From the NCBI GenBank assembly GCA_017626625.1, contig JAGAIK010000423.1:1-7364 (forward strand): a DNA stretch of 7,364 nt. The letters run 5' to 3'. Numbering within the stretch: position 1 is the stretch's first letter; each line of letters opens with the position of its first letter. Below are positions 6,365 through 7,364 of the stretch, one piece after another. This DNA is from Roseburia sp. Its GTDB lineage: Bacteria; Bacillota; Clostridia; Lachnospirales; Lachnospiraceae. The notes below the pieces were generated by a model. That model was given only the letters and a program-made list of their open reading frames with translations. It did no database searches and had not been told where the DNA came from. The translations under genes and the position numbers were made by a program.

Positions 6365-6396
6365 TTACATGCAGGGCATAAAGTAGTCCATGTAAA
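6364..6396. repeat. Perfect 8-bp inverted repeat at the pstS transcription start region
   Basis: TTTACATG (6364-6371) and CATGTAAA (6389-6396) are perfect inverted copies separated by 17 bp. The left arm overlaps the proposed -10 element by one base and spans the likely transcription start, so it may be an operator or may be fortuitous. There is no U-run after it, which argues against a terminator for ppk1. Confidence 0.45.
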
Positions 6397-6426
6397 CGAG
6401 ATAGAAAAAGATTGCAGGGCACAAAG
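6370..6426 (+). repeat. Direct repeat pair in the pstS leader
   Basis: TGCAGGGCATAAAG (6370-6383) and TGCAGGGCACAAAG (6413-6426) differ at one base and are 43 bp apart. The second copy is followed by CCC, giving a small GGGC-ACAAA-GCCC hairpin (6417-6429) about 16 nt before the Shine-Dalgarno. The role is unknown; a short duplication or a leader regulatory element are both possible. Confidence 0.55.
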
Positions 6427-6458
6427 CCCCAGTAAGAAGAAAAAGAGAGGATTGTAAA

Positions 6459-7364
6459 ATGAAAAAGAAAGTAATGTGCATGTTATTGACAGGTATGATG
6501 GCAGCAGGTGTTTTAGCAGGCTGCGGCAACGGTGGAACCGCTGATACGACAGGAAATGCAGGAACAGCAAATGCGGGCACAGTAAACGCAGGAGACGCGG
6601 CAGCAGATACCACAGACAGCGCAGAGAGCAGTGACGCAGCAACAGATAATAATGCAGAGACTAGCGATGCAGCAGGCGATTTCGATGCCAGCGAATACAT
6701 TAACGTAACCTCCCGTGAGGACGGTTCCGGTACCAGAGGCGCATTCATTGAGCTGTTCGGTATTGAGGAAAAAGACGAATCCGGTGAAAAGGTGGATTAC
6801 ACCACAGACGAGGCAAATATCACAAACAGCACCGACGTTATGATGACCACCGTTGCAGGAGATGAATACGCTATTGGTTATATCTCTCTTGGTTCCTTAA
6901 ATGATACTGTAAAAGCTGTTTCCATCGACGGAGCAGAAGCAACGGTAGAGAACATCAAGAGCGGAACTTATACCATTGCAAGACCGTTCAATATTGCAAC
7001 CAAGGGTGAAATCAGCGACGCAGCACAGGATTTTGTAAACTTTATTTTAAGCGCCGAGGGTCAGGCAGTGGTTTCCGATAACGGATATATCACCGTAGAT
7101 GACGCAGCAGAAGCTTTCGCAAGCAACGGTGCTGAGGGCAAGGTAGTAGTAGCCGGTTCTTCTTCCGTAACACCTGTTATTGAGAAATTAAAAGAGGCTT
7201 ATGGCGCAGTAAATGCAGCAGTTGAAATTGAAATTCAGGAGAGTGACTCCACCACAGGTATGACCAATGCCTTAGAGGGAACCTGTGACATCGGTATGGC
7301 ATCCCGTGAACTGAAAGACTCCGAGACAGAGGGCGGTTTAACCGGAACAGTCATTGCCATGGAC
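6459..7364 (+). CDS. pstS: PstS-like phosphate-binding lipoprotein with permuted halves (3' end outside window)
   Basis: An open frame of 302 codons runs off the right edge. ATG at 6459 follows GAGAGGA (6445-6451) at 7-nt spacing. The N terminus is a lipoprotein signal: basic MKKK, a hydrophobic stretch and lipobox LAGC with Cys22, so the product should be anchored outside the membrane and deliver phosphate to a PstCAB importer. Residues 23-74 are a Gly/Ala/Thr/Asp/Asn linker. Residues 80-212 match the C-terminal part of ordinary PstS: SREDGSGTR (85-93, phosphate-binding loop), AIGYISLGSL, YTIARPFNIAT and FILSAEGQ. Residues 228-302 then match the N-terminal part: VVVAGSSSVTPV (229-240) and MASREL (280-285). 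The order is thus reversed relative to standard PstS; the rest lies beyond the window, so it is either a circular permutation or carries a second C-terminal part. Phosphate specificity is inferred from these motifs and the Pho box. Confidence 0.88.
   Translation, partial: MKKKVMCMLLTGMMAAGVLAGCGNGGTADTTGNAGTANAGTVNAGDAAADTTDSAESSDAATDNNAETSDAAGDFDASEYINVTSREDGSGTRGAFIELFGIEEKDESGEKVDYTTDEANITNSTDVMMTTVAGDEYAIGYISLGSLNDTVKAVSIDGAEATVENIKSGTYTIARPFNIATKGEISDAAQDFVNFILSAEGQAVVSDNGYITVDDAAEAFASNGAEGKVVVAGSSSVTPVIEKLKEAYGAVNAAVEIEIQESDSTTGMTNALEGTCDIGMASRELKDSETEGGLTGTVIAMD

Noticed and set aside
6365..6748. 127-residue Ala/Ser/Val/Pro-rich minus-strand reading frame
   Set aside because: It is the complement of the low-complexity PstS linker and its leader; the composition explains the lack of stops, and it conflicts with the well-supported + strand lipoprotein gene.

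Overview
The window looks like chromosomal DNA of an anaerobic gut-type Firmicute, most likely a member of the Lachnospiraceae (Clostridia). The reasons are moderate GC, strong purine-rich Shine-Dalgarno sites, tight same-strand gene packing, protein sequence style, and a PstS lipoprotein with its halves in an order I associate with that family. This placement is inferred from reading alone; no database search was possible. All six recognisable genes lie on the + strand.

Layout. Positions 1-373 contain no convincing gene. They hold a 42-bp-period tandem repeat that enters from the left edge (about 1-151), a candidate promoter with PhoP-type direct repeats (165-222), and a leader with two related GC-rich palindromes (285-299 and 329-344). 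Then comes a tightly spaced five-gene run: a glycerophosphodiester phosphodiesterase (374-1165), an alpha/beta hydrolase of the lysophospholipase/monoglyceride lipase type (1162-2178, ATGA overlap), a UMF1-family MFS transporter (2200-3507), a single-domain RelA/SpoT-type alarmone synthetase (3533-4228, TTG start) and polyphosphate kinase 1 (start best placed at 4247, end 6298). No terminator is visible between them and gaps are 25 bp or less, so they probably form one operon. A 160-bp gap (6299-6458) carries four hexamers at an exact 11-bp period resembling a Firmicute Pho box, and then a pstS-like phosphate-binding lipoprotein gene begins at 6459 and runs off the right edge.

How the genes may work together. 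The common theme is phosphorus. The hydrolase could deacylate lysophospholipids, and the phosphodiesterase would release glycerol-3-phosphate from the resulting glycerophosphodiesters. PPK1 would store phosphate as polyphosphate, and PstS would capture external phosphate. The alarmone synthetase sits directly upstream of ppk1 with an 18-bp gap, which suggests (p)ppGpp production and polyphosphate synthesis are co-expressed. The promoters before the first gene and before pstS share an element layout (TTTACA, 12 bp, then a -10-like hexamer), which would put both units in a phosphate-starvation regulon. This regulon model is inference.

Most unusual points: the circularly permuted (or one-and-a-half-copy) PstS, the alarmone synthetase/polyphosphate kinase pairing behind lipid-phosphate scavenging genes, and the 42-bp helically phased repeat array.
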